In this document: piece after piece, positions 7,524 to 15,540 of the stretch | Layout of the letters: each line of letters starts with the position of its first letter | How positions within the stretch are numbered: position 1 is the first letter of the stretch | Assembly (NCBI RefSeq): GCF_013410405.1 | Contig: NZ_JACCFK010000001.1 | Coordinates: forward strand, 2,046,001-2,110,000 | Reading direction: 5' to 3' | Length of the DNA: 64,000 nucleotides | Source of the DNA: Amycolatopsis endophytica | GTDB taxonomy: Bacteria; Actinomycetota; Actinomycetes; Mycobacteriales; Pseudonocardiaceae | Notes under the pieces: generated by a model | The model's database searches: none | Told to the model about the DNA's origin: nothing | The model's input: only the letters and a program-made list of their open reading frames with translations | Translations under genes and position numbers: made by a program

Positions 7524-8660
7524 GTGACGGGTTTCGTGCTGACGGGCGGCAGGCTGGCGCTCCCCGAGGGGCTGGTCGAGGACGGGTGGCTCGCGGTCTC
7601 CGGCGGGGCGATCGCGGGCATCGGCACCGGAACGCCACCGCCAGGCGACCGGATCGACGTCGGCGGCTCCTACGTGGTGCCCGGGTTCGTCGACGTGCAC
7701 TGCCACGGTGGCGGTGGCGGATCGTTCTCCAGCGGTGACGCGAAGGAGATCGCGACCGCGGTCAAGGCCCACCGCAGGCACGGCACCACGACGATGCTGG
7801 CGAGCCTGGTGTCCGATCCGGTCCGCACCCTGGTGGACCAGATGGCGGTGCTGCGCGAGCTGGTCGAGGACGACGAACTGGCGGGCATCCACCTGGAGGG
7901 CCCGTTCATCGCGTCGGCGCGCTGCGGCGCCCACGACCCGGCGGTCCTGCGCGAACCCGACACGGCGACCGTCGATGCCCTGCTGCGGGCCGGTCACGGC
8001 GCGGTGCGCATGGTCACGCTCGCGCCGGAGCTCAACGGCGGTGTCCGCGCGGTGCGGCAGCTCGCCGAGTCCGGTGTGATCGCGGCGATCGGGCACACCG
8101 ACGGGACCGAGGAGCAGATCCGGCCCGCCATCGACGCGGGCGCCACGGTCGCGACGCACCTGTTCAACGGCATGCGGCCGCTGCACCACCGCGAACCCGG
8201 CCCGATCGGCGTGCTGCTGGACGACGAGCGCGTCACGGTCGAGCTGATCTGCGACCTGGTCCACGTGCACCCCACGGTGCTGCGCCTGGCGGCCCGGTAC
8301 GCGGGCCGCGGCCGCACGACGCTCGTCACCGACGCCATGTCGGCCACCGACGCCGCCGACGGCCGCTACCACCTGGGCCGTCTCGAAGTCGACGTCCGCG
8401 ACGGGGTGGCGACGCTGGCCGACACCGGATCGCTGGCGGGCAGCACGCTGACCATGGACGCCGCGTTCCGCAACCTGGTCAAGGGCGCCGGCCTGCCGAT
8501 CCCCGACGCGGTCCGCGCCACCTCGGGACGCCCGGCCGAACTACTGGGCCTGCACGACCGGCTCGGCTCCCTGCGCACGGGCCTCGCGGCGGACCTGGTG
8601 GTGCTCGATGCCGACCTGCGCCCCGCCCGCGTCCTGCGCCACGGCACCTGGATCGCCTGA
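7524..8660 (+). CDS. nagA: N-acetylglucosamine-6-phosphate deacetylase
   Basis: An amidohydrolase-fold enzyme of 378 residues that hydrolyses GlcNAc-6-phosphate to glucosamine-6-phosphate and acetate. Visible motifs are the metal site GFVDVHCHGGGG, the substrate loop HLEGPF, GHTDGT and THLFNGM, and the late VTDAM catalytic Asp region. The GTG at 7524 lies seven bases after TATGCT, typical of a leaderless actinobacterial start; the ATG at 7512 would fall inside that -10 box. The dre-like site immediately upstream ties it to aminosugar control. A hairpin at 8698-8717 probably ends the transcript. Confidence 0.92.
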   Translation: MTGFVLTGGRLALPEGLVEDGWLAVSGGAIAGIGTGTPPPGDRIDVGGSYVVPGFVDVHCHGGGGGSFSSGDAKEIATAVKAHRRHGTTTMLASLVSDPVRTLVDQMAVLRELVEDDELAGIHLEGPFIASARCGAHDPAVLREPDTATVDALLRAGHGAVRMVTLAPELNGGVRAVRQLAESGVIAAIGHTDGTEEQIRPAIDAGATVATHLFNGMRPLHHREPGPIGVLLDDERVTVELICDLVHVHPTVLRLAARYAGRGRTTLVTDAMSATDAADGRYHLGRLEVDVRDGVATLADTGSLAGSTLTMDAAFRNLVKGAGLPIPDAVRATSGRPAELLGLHDRLGSLRTGLAADLVVLDADLRPARVLRHGTWIA

Positions 8661-8697
8661 CACGCTCCCCGTCGGCGAGTCCCCCTTCCCGCGGGCA

Positions 8698-8717
8698 GCC
8701 CGCCGTCTTCGGCGGGC
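8698..8717 (+). terminator. Terminator-like hairpin after nagA
   Basis: GCCCGCCG and CGGCGGGC form an 8-bp perfect stem around a 4-nt loop (tctt), 38 nt after the nagA stop. No long T-run follows, as is usual in high-GC actinomycetes. Confidence 0.55.
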
Positions 8718-8761
8718 GTTCCGCCTTCAGGCCTCCGGCGGCGCCGATTACGCTGGGCAGG

Positions 8762-9073
8762 GTGAGCGAGCCGACGGATCCGGAACGGCTGCTGGCCGAG
8801 GCGCTGCAGGCGCAGGCCCGCAGCGCGCCGCACCCCGGGCCGCCTCCTGGCGGGTGGCCGCAGTTCGGTCTGCTGTCCGGAGCCGACGCCAGCTCACTGG
8901 AACGTGAGCGCGCGGCCCTCGAACCCCCGGCCGGCCGTCGGCCCGGGCCGCCACCGATGCCGCGCCGGGCTGTTCCGCAGGCGCGTCACCTGCCGGTTCA
9001 CTGGGTCCTCGGCCTGGCCGCCCTGCTGGGTCTCGCGACGGGCGCGGTCATCGGTCTCATCACGCTCCTGTGA
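8762..9073 (+). CDS. Small proline-rich protein with one C-terminal membrane helix
   Basis: No known family was recognised. The 103 residues are a charged N-terminal helix (ERLLAEALQAQA), a Pro/Gly-rich linker and one C-terminal membrane segment (VLGLAALLGLATGAVIGLI), as in a tail-anchored protein with its body in the cytoplasm. The GTG start lies seven bases after TACGCT (8749-8754), consistent with a leaderless message. It is followed by the DedA gene after a 43-nt gap holding a palindrome. Confidence 0.6.
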   Translation: MSEPTDPERLLAEALQAQARSAPHPGPPPGGWPQFGLLSGADASSLERERAALEPPAGRRPGPPPMPRRAVPQARHLPVHWVLGLAALLGLATGAVIGLITLL

Positions 9074-9088
9074 GCCCACATAATGCAC

Positions 9089-9103
9089 ACAGGGTCACCC
9101 TGT
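9089..9103. promoter_or_regulatory. Palindrome at the DedA promoter
   Basis: ACAGGGT-C-ACCCTGT is a perfect 15-bp palindrome. Its right end touches a -10-like TACCGT (9103-9108), which lies eight bases before the GTG start at 9117. The position suits a repressor operator; the regulator is unknown. Confidence 0.4.
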
Positions 9104-9116
9104 ACCGTTTTGTGCT

Positions 9117-9824
9117 GTGATTCTCGCCGAGACCGCGACCACGCTCGCTCTGATGCCGAAGTGGTTCAACCCCGAGTACCTGCTGACCCAGTTCGGCGCG
9201 TACGTGATCGTCGGGCTGTGCCTGGTCATCTTCATCGAGAGCAGCATCTTCCCGGTGCTCCCCGGTGACTCGCTGCTGTTCACGGCGGGCCTGTTCGTGG
9301 CGCAGGGCTCGATCCAGACGCCGCTGTGGCTCGTGTGCACCCTGGTGACCGTCGCGGCGCTGCTGGGCAACGTCGTCGGTTACCTGATCGGGTGGAAGGC
9401 GGGGCCGGCGCTGTTCAAGCGGCCGGATTCGAAGTTCTTCAAACAGGAGTACGTCGACAAGACGCACGCGTTCCTGGAGAAGCACGGCCCGAAGGCCGTC
9501 GTGCTGGCGCGGTTCGTGCCCTTCGTGCGGACGTTCATCACCTGGATCGCCGGCATCGGCCGGATGGACCCGAAGAAGTACTTCACCTACACGGTCATCG
9601 GCGGCATCCTGTGGGCCGGCGGTATCACCGCGCTCGGTCACCTGCTCGGCAACATCTCGTTCATCAAGAACAACATCGAGGCCATCTTCATCCTGATCGT
9701 GCTGGTCTCGGTGGTGCCGATCGTCATCGAGTGGGCCAGGGCGCGGCGCGAGAAGAAGCACGCGGCGACCTCGGAGCCGTCGGACTCCGAGGTCACCCAG
9801 CAGATCCCGCGCATCGAGCGTTAG
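9117..9824 (+). CDS. DedA-family membrane protein (VTT/SNARE-associated domain)
   Basis: This 235-residue protein has the DedA hallmarks: an acidic/Gly loop FIESSIFPVLPGDSLLF, GNVVGYLIGW, and the second re-entrant loop ARFVPFVRTFITWIAGIGRM, followed by two C-terminal membrane helices and a charged cytoplasmic tail. DedA proteins are lipid or undecaprenyl-phosphate scramblases/flippases that need proton motive force and maintain envelope homeostasis. The GTG at 9117 is probably leaderless. The stop overlaps the convergent GlcD-like gene by 4 nt. A second DedA gene occurs at 15541. Confidence 0.88.
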   Translation: MILAETATTLALMPKWFNPEYLLTQFGAYVIVGLCLVIFIESSIFPVLPGDSLLFTAGLFVAQGSIQTPLWLVCTLVTVAALLGNVVGYLIGWKAGPALFKRPDSKFFKQEYVDKTHAFLEKHGPKAVVLARFVPFVRTFITWIAGIGRMDPKKYFTYTVIGGILWAGGITALGHLLGNISFIKNNIEAIFILIVLVSVVPIVIEWARARREKKHAATSEPSDSEVTQQIPRIER

Positions 9825-11212
9825 GTCATCGAGAACATCGACCCCGGGTTGAACAGGTTCCCGGGGTCGAGGGCCTGCTTGATCTGCCGGTGCACGCGCA
9901 GGCCCACCGGCCCGATCTCACGCTCCAGCCACTCCTTCTTGATCTTGCCGACGCCGTGCTCGCCGGTGACCGTGCCGCCGAGGGACAGGCCGACGTCGAG
10001 GATCGCGTCGAACGCCTTGCGTGCACGGGTGAACTCGTCCTCGTTGTCGGGCTGGTAGACGATCGTGGGGTGCATGTTGCCGTCGCCGGCGTGCCCGACC
10101 ACGGCGATGCGCAGCCCGACGTCGTCGCTGATCCGCTGGCAGCCGGCGATCAGCTCGGCGATGCGCGTGCGCGGCACCGACACGTCGTCGGTCAGCCACA
10201 CGCCGTACTGCTCCAGCGCGGTCAGCACCACCCGGCGGGCCTGCATGAGCATGCGGCCCTCGGCCAGGTCGTCCGTCGCGTACGTCATCGTCGCGCCCGA
10301 GTCCTGGCAGATCTGCTCCAGCGCGGCCAGTTCGCGCCGCGCGGCCTCGCCGCCCGAGTCGGACTGGCACAGCAGGAGCGCCTGGCAGTCGGAGCCCGCG
10401 CCGAGGTCGGTGTTCAGGTACGTTTCGGCCGCCTTGATGGAGCTGGCGTCCATGATCTCCATCAGTGAGGGCACCAGGCCCTCGCGCACGGTGCGCGCCA
10501 CCGCGGTGCCGGCCGCCTCGGTGGTGTCGAACCCGGCGACGAGCGTGCCGGGCGCCTGGGGAAGTGGTCGCAGTGCCACGGTGGCCTGGGTGATCACGCC
10601 GAGTGTGCCCTCGCTGCCGACGAACAGCCGCGCCAGGTCGTACCCGGCGACGCCCTTCACGGTGCGGCGGCCGGTCCTCAGGATCGACCCGTCGGCCAGG
10701 ACGACTTCCAGGCCCAGCACCGAGTCGGTGGTGACGCCGTACTTCACGCAGCACAGCCCGCCCGCGTTGGTGGAGAGGTTGCCGCCGATCGTGCACCAGT
10801 CGTAGCTGGACGGGTCCGGCGGGTAGAACAGCCCGTGCTTCTCCACCGCGTCACGGAACTCGAGGTTGACGACGCCCGGCTGCACCACCGCGAGCCGGTT
10901 GCCCGCGTCGACCTCGACGATCTGGTTCAGCTTGGTCATCACGAGGACGACACACCCGTCGATGGCGTTCGCGGCACCGGACAGCCCGCTGCCCGCCCCG
11001 CGCGGCACGATCGGCACCCCCGCCTCCGCGCACGCGCGGACCACCGCCTGGACGCCCTCGACGTCCGAGGGCAGCACCACCGCCAACGGACGGCCCGAAG
11101 GTGCCAGCGGCATCATGTCGCGGGAGTAGCTGCCGGTGACGTCCGCATCCGTCAGAACAGCGTCCTTGCCCAGGTCGGCGCGCAGTTTCGTCAGCAAAGC
11201 GTCGGTGCTCAT
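9821..11212 (-). CDS. FAD-linked oxidase, glycolate oxidase GlcD / D-lactate dehydrogenase family
   Basis: A 463-residue vanillyl-alcohol-oxidase-fold flavoprotein. The PCMH FAD-binding region is clear (PRGAGSGLSGAANA and GGNLSTNAGGLCCVKYG), and the C-terminal cap ends with VVGHAGDGNMHPT and GTVTGEHGVG. Enzymes of this family oxidise glycolate, D-lactate or other 2-hydroxyacids and pass electrons to the quinone pool. No glcE or glcF subunits are adjacent, so a single-subunit D-lactate dehydrogenase is at least as likely. A 24-bp palindrome lies 29 nt before the ATG. Confidence 0.87.
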   Translation of the reverse strand: MSTDALLTKLRADLGKDAVLTDADVTGSYSRDMMPLAPSGRPLAVVLPSDVEGVQAVVRACAEAGVPIVPRGAGSGLSGAANAIDGCVVLVMTKLNQIVEVDAGNRLAVVQPGVVNLEFRDAVEKHGLFYPPDPSSYDWCTIGGNLSTNAGGLCCVKYGVTTDSVLGLEVVLADGSILRTGRRTVKGVAGYDLARLFVGSEGTLGVITQATVALRPLPQAPGTLVAGFDTTEAAGTAVARTVREGLVPSLMEIMDASSIKAAETYLNTDLGAGSDCQALLLCQSDSGGEAARRELAALEQICQDSGATMTYATDDLAEGRMLMQARRVVLTALEQYGVWLTDDVSVPRTRIAELIAGCQRISDDVGLRIAVVGHAGDGNMHPTIVYQPDNEDEFTRARKAFDAILDVGLSLGGTVTGEHGVGKIKKEWLEREIGPVGLRVHRQIKQALDPGNLFNPGSMFSMT

Positions 11213-11240
11213 GCATCTATGGTAGGGGCATCAGGTCCGC

Positions 11241-11264
11241 ATTCCGGAAAAAATTTTCCGGAAT
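11241..11264. promoter_or_regulatory. 24-bp palindrome upstream of the GlcD-like gene
   Basis: Half-sites ATTCCGGAAAA and TTTTCCGGAAT are separated by two bases. It sits 29 nt upstream of the flavin oxidase ATG (minus strand), well placed as an operator; the A-rich centre could also make it a weak terminator. Confidence 0.45.
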
Positions 11265-11305
11265 GTGTTCGGCTCATCCGCCCTCGTCCGAGGCACGTGT
11301 AATTC

Positions 11306-11406
11306 AGTTGCCTGTGGCAACTAAAGTGTCATCGGCCACACGGCCGGTTATTTGAGTGGCGCAACCAACTAGTCCAGGTGCATCCTTGACCAGGGCAACT
11401 AGTTGC
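11306..11406. promoter_or_regulatory. Promoter/operator region of the MarR-exporter-YceI operon
   Basis: Two palindromes share the half-site GCAACT/AGTTGC: AGTTGCC-tgt-GGCAACT at 11306-11322 and GCAACT-AGTTGC at 11395-11406. A related CAACCAACTAG lies between them at 11362-11372. A -35-like TTGACC (11386-11391) is placed so that the second palindrome fills the promoter spacer; the -10 is not clear. This is a typical arrangement for MarR autorepression. Confidence 0.6.
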
Positions 11407-11448
11407 TTCGGTCAATTAAGACATCCCGTACGAAGAGAGTGATCCGGC

Positions 11449-11973
11449 ATGCCATCTCCCGTCGAGGAAGCGGCCTTCACGGACACCGAGCTCGACATCG
11501 CCGATGAGCTGGGTGTTCAGCTCGTCCGCTTCATGCGGCTGCTCACCAAGGCGAAGTCGCAGGTGGCGAAGCTGGGGCCGGACGGTATCGAGCGCGCCGC
11601 GTACGCCATTCTCTTCCAGCTCATCCACGACGGGCCCCAGCGCACGAGCAAGCTCGCCGAGGCGCTGCACGCCGAGATCTCCACCATCAGCAGGCAGAGC
11701 AGCTCACTGGTGCAGCACGGCCTGGTCGAGCGGCTGGCCGATCCGGAGGACGGGCGGGCCTGCTTGCTGGCCCCGACGACGGAGGGGATGCGGGTGTTCG
11801 AAGAGAACCGCAGGCAACGCAACCGCTGGCTGGCCGAAGTGCTGGCCGAATGGCCGGAGGACGAACGCCGCGTCCTGAACAAGCTCCTGGACCGGCTCAA
11901 CACGGGGATCGAGCACCACGCTCCACAACTCGCCGATCAGGTTTCGGCGCGCAGCAAGGGGGACGACGCATGA
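11449..11973 (+). CDS. MarR-family transcriptional regulator
   Basis: A 174-residue winged-helix regulator. The core includes AYAILFQLIHDGPQRTSKLAEALHAE, a recognition helix with ISTISRQSSSLVQHGLVER and a wing with DPEDGRACLLAPT, then a long dimerisation helix ending WPEDERRVLNKLLDRL. MarR proteins are ligand-released repressors, often of drug exporters. The stop overlaps the exporter start (ATGA), and two AGTTGC-type palindromes lie upstream, so autoregulation and control of the exporter are inferred. The ligand is unknown. Confidence 0.9.
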   Translation: MPSPVEEAAFTDTELDIADELGVQLVRFMRLLTKAKSQVAKLGPDGIERAAYAILFQLIHDGPQRTSKLAEALHAEISTISRQSSSLVQHGLVERLADPEDGRACLLAPTTEGMRVFEENRRQRNRWLAEVLAEWPEDERRVLNKLLDRLNTGIEHHAPQLADQVSARSKGDDA

Positions 11974-14609
11974 CACGCTCCACACGAGAACAACCGGTGC
12001 CCGCGGGGGGCGCCGTCGCGGACGAGGGCCCACGCCTCACGCACAAACAGATCCTGACCATCCTCAGCGGACTCCTGCTGGGGATGTTCCTGGCGGCGCT
12101 GGACCAGAACATCGTCAGCGTCGCGATCGTCAAGATCGCCAACGACCTGCACGGCTTCGACCAGCAGGCGTGGGCCACCACGGCCTACCTGATCACCGCG
12201 ACCATCGCGACGCCGCTGTACGGCAAGCTGTCCGACATCTACGGGCGCAAGCCGTTCTACCTGACCGCGATCGCGTTGTTCGTCGTCGGCTCCGCGGCCT
12301 GCACGTTCGCCACCTCGATGTACGAGCTGGCCGCGTTCCGGGCCTTCCAGGGCCTGGGCGCCGGTGGTCTGATGTCGCTCGCCATGACCATCATCGGTGA
12401 CGTGGTGCCCGCCCGCGAACGGGTGAAGTACCAGGGCTACTTCATGATGGTCTTCGGCAGCGCGACCGTTCTCGGCCCGGTGCTCGGTGGCCTGTTCTCC
12501 GACTTCGAGAGCCTGGGCGGCCTCGACGGGTGGCGCTGGATCTTCCTGATCAACGTCCCGATCGGTGTCCTCGCGCTCGCGGTCGTGGCGAAGGTGCTGA
12601 ACGTGCCGCACCAGCGGCAGGACCACCGCATCGACTGGTTCGGCGCGGTCTCGCTGGCCATCGCGGTGGTGCCGTTGCTCCTGGTCGCCGAGCAGGGACG
12701 CACCTGGGGCTGGGGTTCGACCACCGCGGTGATCTGCTACGCCGTCGCCGCCTTCGGTGTCGTGCTCTTCCTCTTCGTCGAGTACGTGATGAAGGACGAG
12801 GCGCTGATCCCGCTGCGGCTGTTCCGCAACTCGACGTTCAGCGTCGCGATCGGCGGCGGCACGCTGGTCGGTATCGGCATGTTCGGCTCGATCAGCATGA
12901 TCCCGCTGTACTTCCAGGTCGTGCGCGGCTACACGCCGACCCAGGCCGGCCTGCTGATGCTGCCGCTCGTGCTGGGCATCATGACCGGTTCGCAGATCTC
13001 GGGCCGGATCACCGCGAAGACCGGGCGCTACAAGATCCTGCCGGTCGTCGGCACGGTCCTGATCGCCATCGGCGCGGCGCTGTACGCGCAGGTGCACTAC
13101 AACAGCCCGCTGTGGCAGCCGCTGGTCATCGCCCTGCTCATCGGCCTCGGCCTCGGTGGGTGCATGCAGACGCTGATCATCGCCGCGCAGAACGCCGGCC
13201 CGCGCCGCGACATGGGTGTGTCGACCGCGTCGGCCACGTTCTTCCGCCAGATGGGCGGCACCCTGGGTGTCGCGGTCTTCCTGACCATCCTGTTCAACCT
13301 GCTGCCGGGCAAGATCGCCGACGCGTTCGGCGGCAACCTGCCCCCCGGCTTCGACCAGAGCCAGCTGGGTGCGCTGCAGGCCGACACCAGCAGCCTGCAC
13401 AACCTGCCCGACGCGGTGCAGATCCCGATCCTGACCGGGTTCACCAACTCGATGCACGGTGTCTTCTACGTGGCCGGTGCCGTGGCGTTGCTCGCCTCGA
13501 TCGTGCTGGCGTTCATGAAGGAGATCCCGCTGGCAGGAGGTCCGGCCCAGCCCGCGCCGCAGTCCGACCCGGTCGGTGAGGCGCTGCTGCCGGACGAGAA
13601 CGCGAAGACCGGTGCGGACGCGGACACCTGGGCGGACGCGGACGCCGCGTTCGAGGAGGACCGCGAACCCGTGCTGGTCGGAACAGGGAGGCATTCCTTG
13701 AGTGACAACAACGGGCACGGCGAGTACCAGCTCGCCGCGCAGGCCGCGCCGATCACGAACGCGGTCGCGAGCGCCGGGACGGACAACGCGCTCGGCACCG
13801 GTGGCCAGCCCGTCACCGGCACCATCCGCCGTCAGGACGGCACGGCCGTCGGCGGCGCCGCGCTGACCCTCATCGACCAGCGGGGCCGCCAGGTCTCGCG
13901 GGCGACCGGCAGCGCCGACGGCGGTTACTCGATCGGCGCACCGGGCAACGGCGCGTACGTGCTGATCGTGTCGGCGGCAGGGCACCAGCCGCAGGCGGCC
14001 AGCGTGGTCGTCGGCGACGGGCCGTCGCGCCTGGACCTGACGCTCGTCGGCTCGGGCGAGCTGAGCGGTGTCGTCCGGGTGGCGGGCGCGGGCTCCCCGC
14101 TGGCCGGCGCCACCGTGACGCTGACCGACTCGCGTGGCGAGGTCACCGGGGCCGCGATCAGCGACGCCCAGGGCGCGTACCTGTTCAACGGCGTCAGCTC
14201 CGGCACCTACACGCTGGTGGCCAGCGCCGACCGGATGCGCCCGGTCGCGTCGCTGATCACCGTGCCGGACAGTGGCGTGCTGCAGCAGGACGTCGAGATC
14301 GCGCCCGCCGTGCTGCTGGCCGGCACCGCCCGCACCGACGGCGGACGCCCGGTGCCGGACGCGCGGATCACGGTCCTGGACACCGAGGGCAACGTCGCCG
14401 CGGTCGCCCGGACGGACGAGAACGGCCAGTACGTCGTCAGCGATCTGCCCGAGGGTGACTACACGGTGGTCGCCAGCGGGTACCCGCCGGCGACGAGCCA
14501 GGTGAACCTGCCGGGTGGCGGCGACGTCAGCCACGACGTCCGGCTGGGCTACGAGCAGGTGCTCGACCAGCTGGGCGACCCGGCGAGCAACGGGGTGGAG
14601 CAGTCATGA
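11970..14609 (+). CDS. DHA2-family MFS exporter fused to three carboxypeptidase-regulatory-like domains
   Basis: An 879-residue protein. Residues 1-516 are a 14-helix drug:H+ antiporter of the EmrB/QacA type, with motif A visible as GKLSDIYGRKPFY and motif C as GSATVLGPVLGG. After an acidic linker (about 517-610) come three beta-sandwich repeats (about 614-865), each with the pattern GxVxxxxGxPVxxAxVTLxDxxG...TxxxGxYxxxxLxxGxYTLxxSAxG. Normal DHA2 exporters end near residue 520. DHA2 C-termini face the cytoplasm, so these normally extracellular-type domains would be intracellular. It overlaps MarR (ATGA) and the YceI gene (ATGA). An internal AGGGAGG plus TTG at 13685-13700 could start a domain-only product. 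The substrate is unknown. Confidence 0.9.
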   Translation: MTRSTREQPVPAGGAVADEGPRLTHKQILTILSGLLLGMFLAALDQNIVSVAIVKIANDLHGFDQQAWATTAYLITATIATPLYGKLSDIYGRKPFYLTAIALFVVGSAACTFATSMYELAAFRAFQGLGAGGLMSLAMTIIGDVVPARERVKYQGYFMMVFGSATVLGPVLGGLFSDFESLGGLDGWRWIFLINVPIGVLALAVVAKVLNVPHQRQDHRIDWFGAVSLAIAVVPLLLVAEQGRTWGWGSTTAVICYAVAAFGVVLFLFVEYVMKDEALIPLRLFRNSTFSVAIGGGTLVGIGMFGSISMIPLYFQVVRGYTPTQAGLLMLPLVLGIMTGSQISGRITAKTGRYKILPVVGTVLIAIGAALYAQVHYNSPLWQPLVIALLIGLGLGGCMQTLIIAAQNAGPRRDMGVSTASATFFRQMGGTLGVAVFLTILFNLLPGKIADAFGGNLPPGFDQSQLGALQADTSSLHNLPDAVQIPILTGFTNSMHGVFYVAGAVALLASIVLAFMKEIPLAGGPAQPAPQSDPVGEALLPDENAKTGADADTWADADAAFEEDREPVLVGTGRHSLSDNNGHGEYQLAAQAAPITNAVASAGTDNALGTGGQPVTGTIRRQDGTAVGGAALTLIDQRGRQVSRATGSADGGYSIGAPGNGAYVLIVSAAGHQPQAASVVVGDGPSRLDLTLVGSGELSGVVRVAGAGSPLAGATVTLTDSRGEVTGAAISDAQGAYLFNGVSSGTYTLVASADRMRPVASLITVPDSGVLQQDVEIAPAVLLAGTARTDGGRPVPDARITVLDTEGNVAAVARTDENGQYVVSDLPEGDYTVVASGYPPATSQVNLPGGGDVSHDVRLGYEQVLDQLGDPASNGVEQS
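13685..13700 (+). promoter_or_regulatory. Internal ribosome-binding site and in-frame TTG start inside the exporter gene
   Basis: AGGGAGG at 13685-13691 lies six bases before an in-frame TTG (13698-13700, codon 577), just where the membrane part and linker end and the beta-sandwich part begins (next residues SDNNGHG). This is a near-ideal start signal within a gene. It suggests either internal initiation of a soluble domain protein or the relic of a gene fusion. Confidence 0.45.
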
Positions 14610-15427
14610 GCGGATTGCGCGCGCAGATCCGCACGGCCGAGGGCTGGGCGGTGGAGAACGCGGTGCTGACCGTGACGGACATGAGCGGCCAGCAGGTCGC
14701 CCGTGCCGTCGCGGACGCCACGGGGGCGGTGGCCACGCCGCCGCTGACCCCGGGCATCTACACCGCGGTCCTCACCGCCGCCGGGCACGCGCCGGTGGCC
14801 CGCACCGCGCAGATCGGGTCCGACGGGTCGGGTTCGCTCGGCGACCTGGTGGTGACGCCGATGGCCGGTGCCGTCGAGCTGCCGCCCGCGGGTCCGTGGA
14901 CGATCGACCCGGTGCACTCGACCGCGGTCGCGACCGCGCGGCACCTGGGCATCGCGAGCATCAAGGCCCGGTTCTCCGAGATCAGCGGGCGCATCGACAT
15001 CGCCCGCCCGGCGGAGCAGTCGCGGGTCGAGGCCGAGATCAAGGCCGCGAGCATCGACACCGGCATCAAGATGCGCGACGACAACCTGCGCTCGCCGGAG
15101 TTCCTGGACGTGGAGTCGTACCCGGTGATCGGGTTCGTCAGCACCGGGATGCGACAGCGTGGCACGGACACCTGGGTGCTGGCAGGCGAGCTGACGTTGC
15201 ACGGTGAGCGTAAGTCGATCGAGATGGACCTGACCTACGGCGGCTACGGGCCGGATCCGTGGGGCGGGGTGCGTGCGGCGTTCCACGCCGAAACCCAGCT
15301 GCACCGCAACGATTTCGCGATCAACTACAGCGCGATGGTGCGTGCCGGGGTCGCCGCGATCGGGTCCAACGTCAAGATCGAACTCGACATCGAGGCTGTT
15401 CAGGGCGAGTCTCTGCCCCAGATGTGA
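14606..15427 (+). CDS. YceI-family protein with N-terminal carboxypeptidase-regulatory-like domain
   Basis: In this 273-residue protein, residues about 2-85 form one beta-sandwich module (AVLTVTDMSGQQVARAVAD...PGIYTAVLTAAGHAPV) closely resembling those of the preceding exporter. Residues about 94-265 form a YceI lipocalin-like barrel (WTIDPVHSTAVATARHLGI, then FLDVESYPVIGF and GELTLHG). YceI proteins bind long polyisoprenoid or other lipid molecules. No signal peptide is visible, unlike many Gram-negative YceI proteins, so a cytoplasmic location is inferred. The ATGA overlap with the exporter implies co-translation and possible interaction through the shared module. Confidence 0.87.
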   Translation: MSGLRAQIRTAEGWAVENAVLTVTDMSGQQVARAVADATGAVATPPLTPGIYTAVLTAAGHAPVARTAQIGSDGSGSLGDLVVTPMAGAVELPPAGPWTIDPVHSTAVATARHLGIASIKARFSEISGRIDIARPAEQSRVEAEIKAASIDTGIKMRDDNLRSPEFLDVESYPVIGFVSTGMRQRGTDTWVLAGELTLHGERKSIEMDLTYGGYGPDPWGGVRAAFHAETQLHRNDFAINYSAMVRAGVAAIGSNVKIELDIEAVQGESLPQM

Positions 15428-15430
15428 CCA

Positions 15431-15473
15431 GGAACACGGCCGCACATTTTTCGCGAATGTGCGGCCGTGTTCC
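15431..15473 (+). terminator. Terminator hairpin of the MarR-exporter-YceI operon
   Basis: A perfect 16-bp inverted repeat (left arm 15431-15446 beginning GGAACACGG, right arm 15458-15473 ending CCGTGTTCC) surrounds an 11-nt loop, three bases after the YceI stop. Confidence 0.75.
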
Positions 15474-15540
15474 GTAACGGATCACCTAAATTCGACCGAT
15501 CGGCTGACTGGTGGTTGAGTGCGGCACGTACGCTCTCCGG

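Noticed and set aside
9821..11212. Calling the flavin oxidase glcD
   Set aside because: No glcE or glcF genes are adjacent, and D-lactate dehydrogenases share the same motifs, so no symbol is given.
11937..14534. An 865-codon open frame antisense to the exporter
   Set aside because: Antisense shadow of a strongly supported membrane protein; its translation is Arg/Asp/His-rich with no domain pattern.
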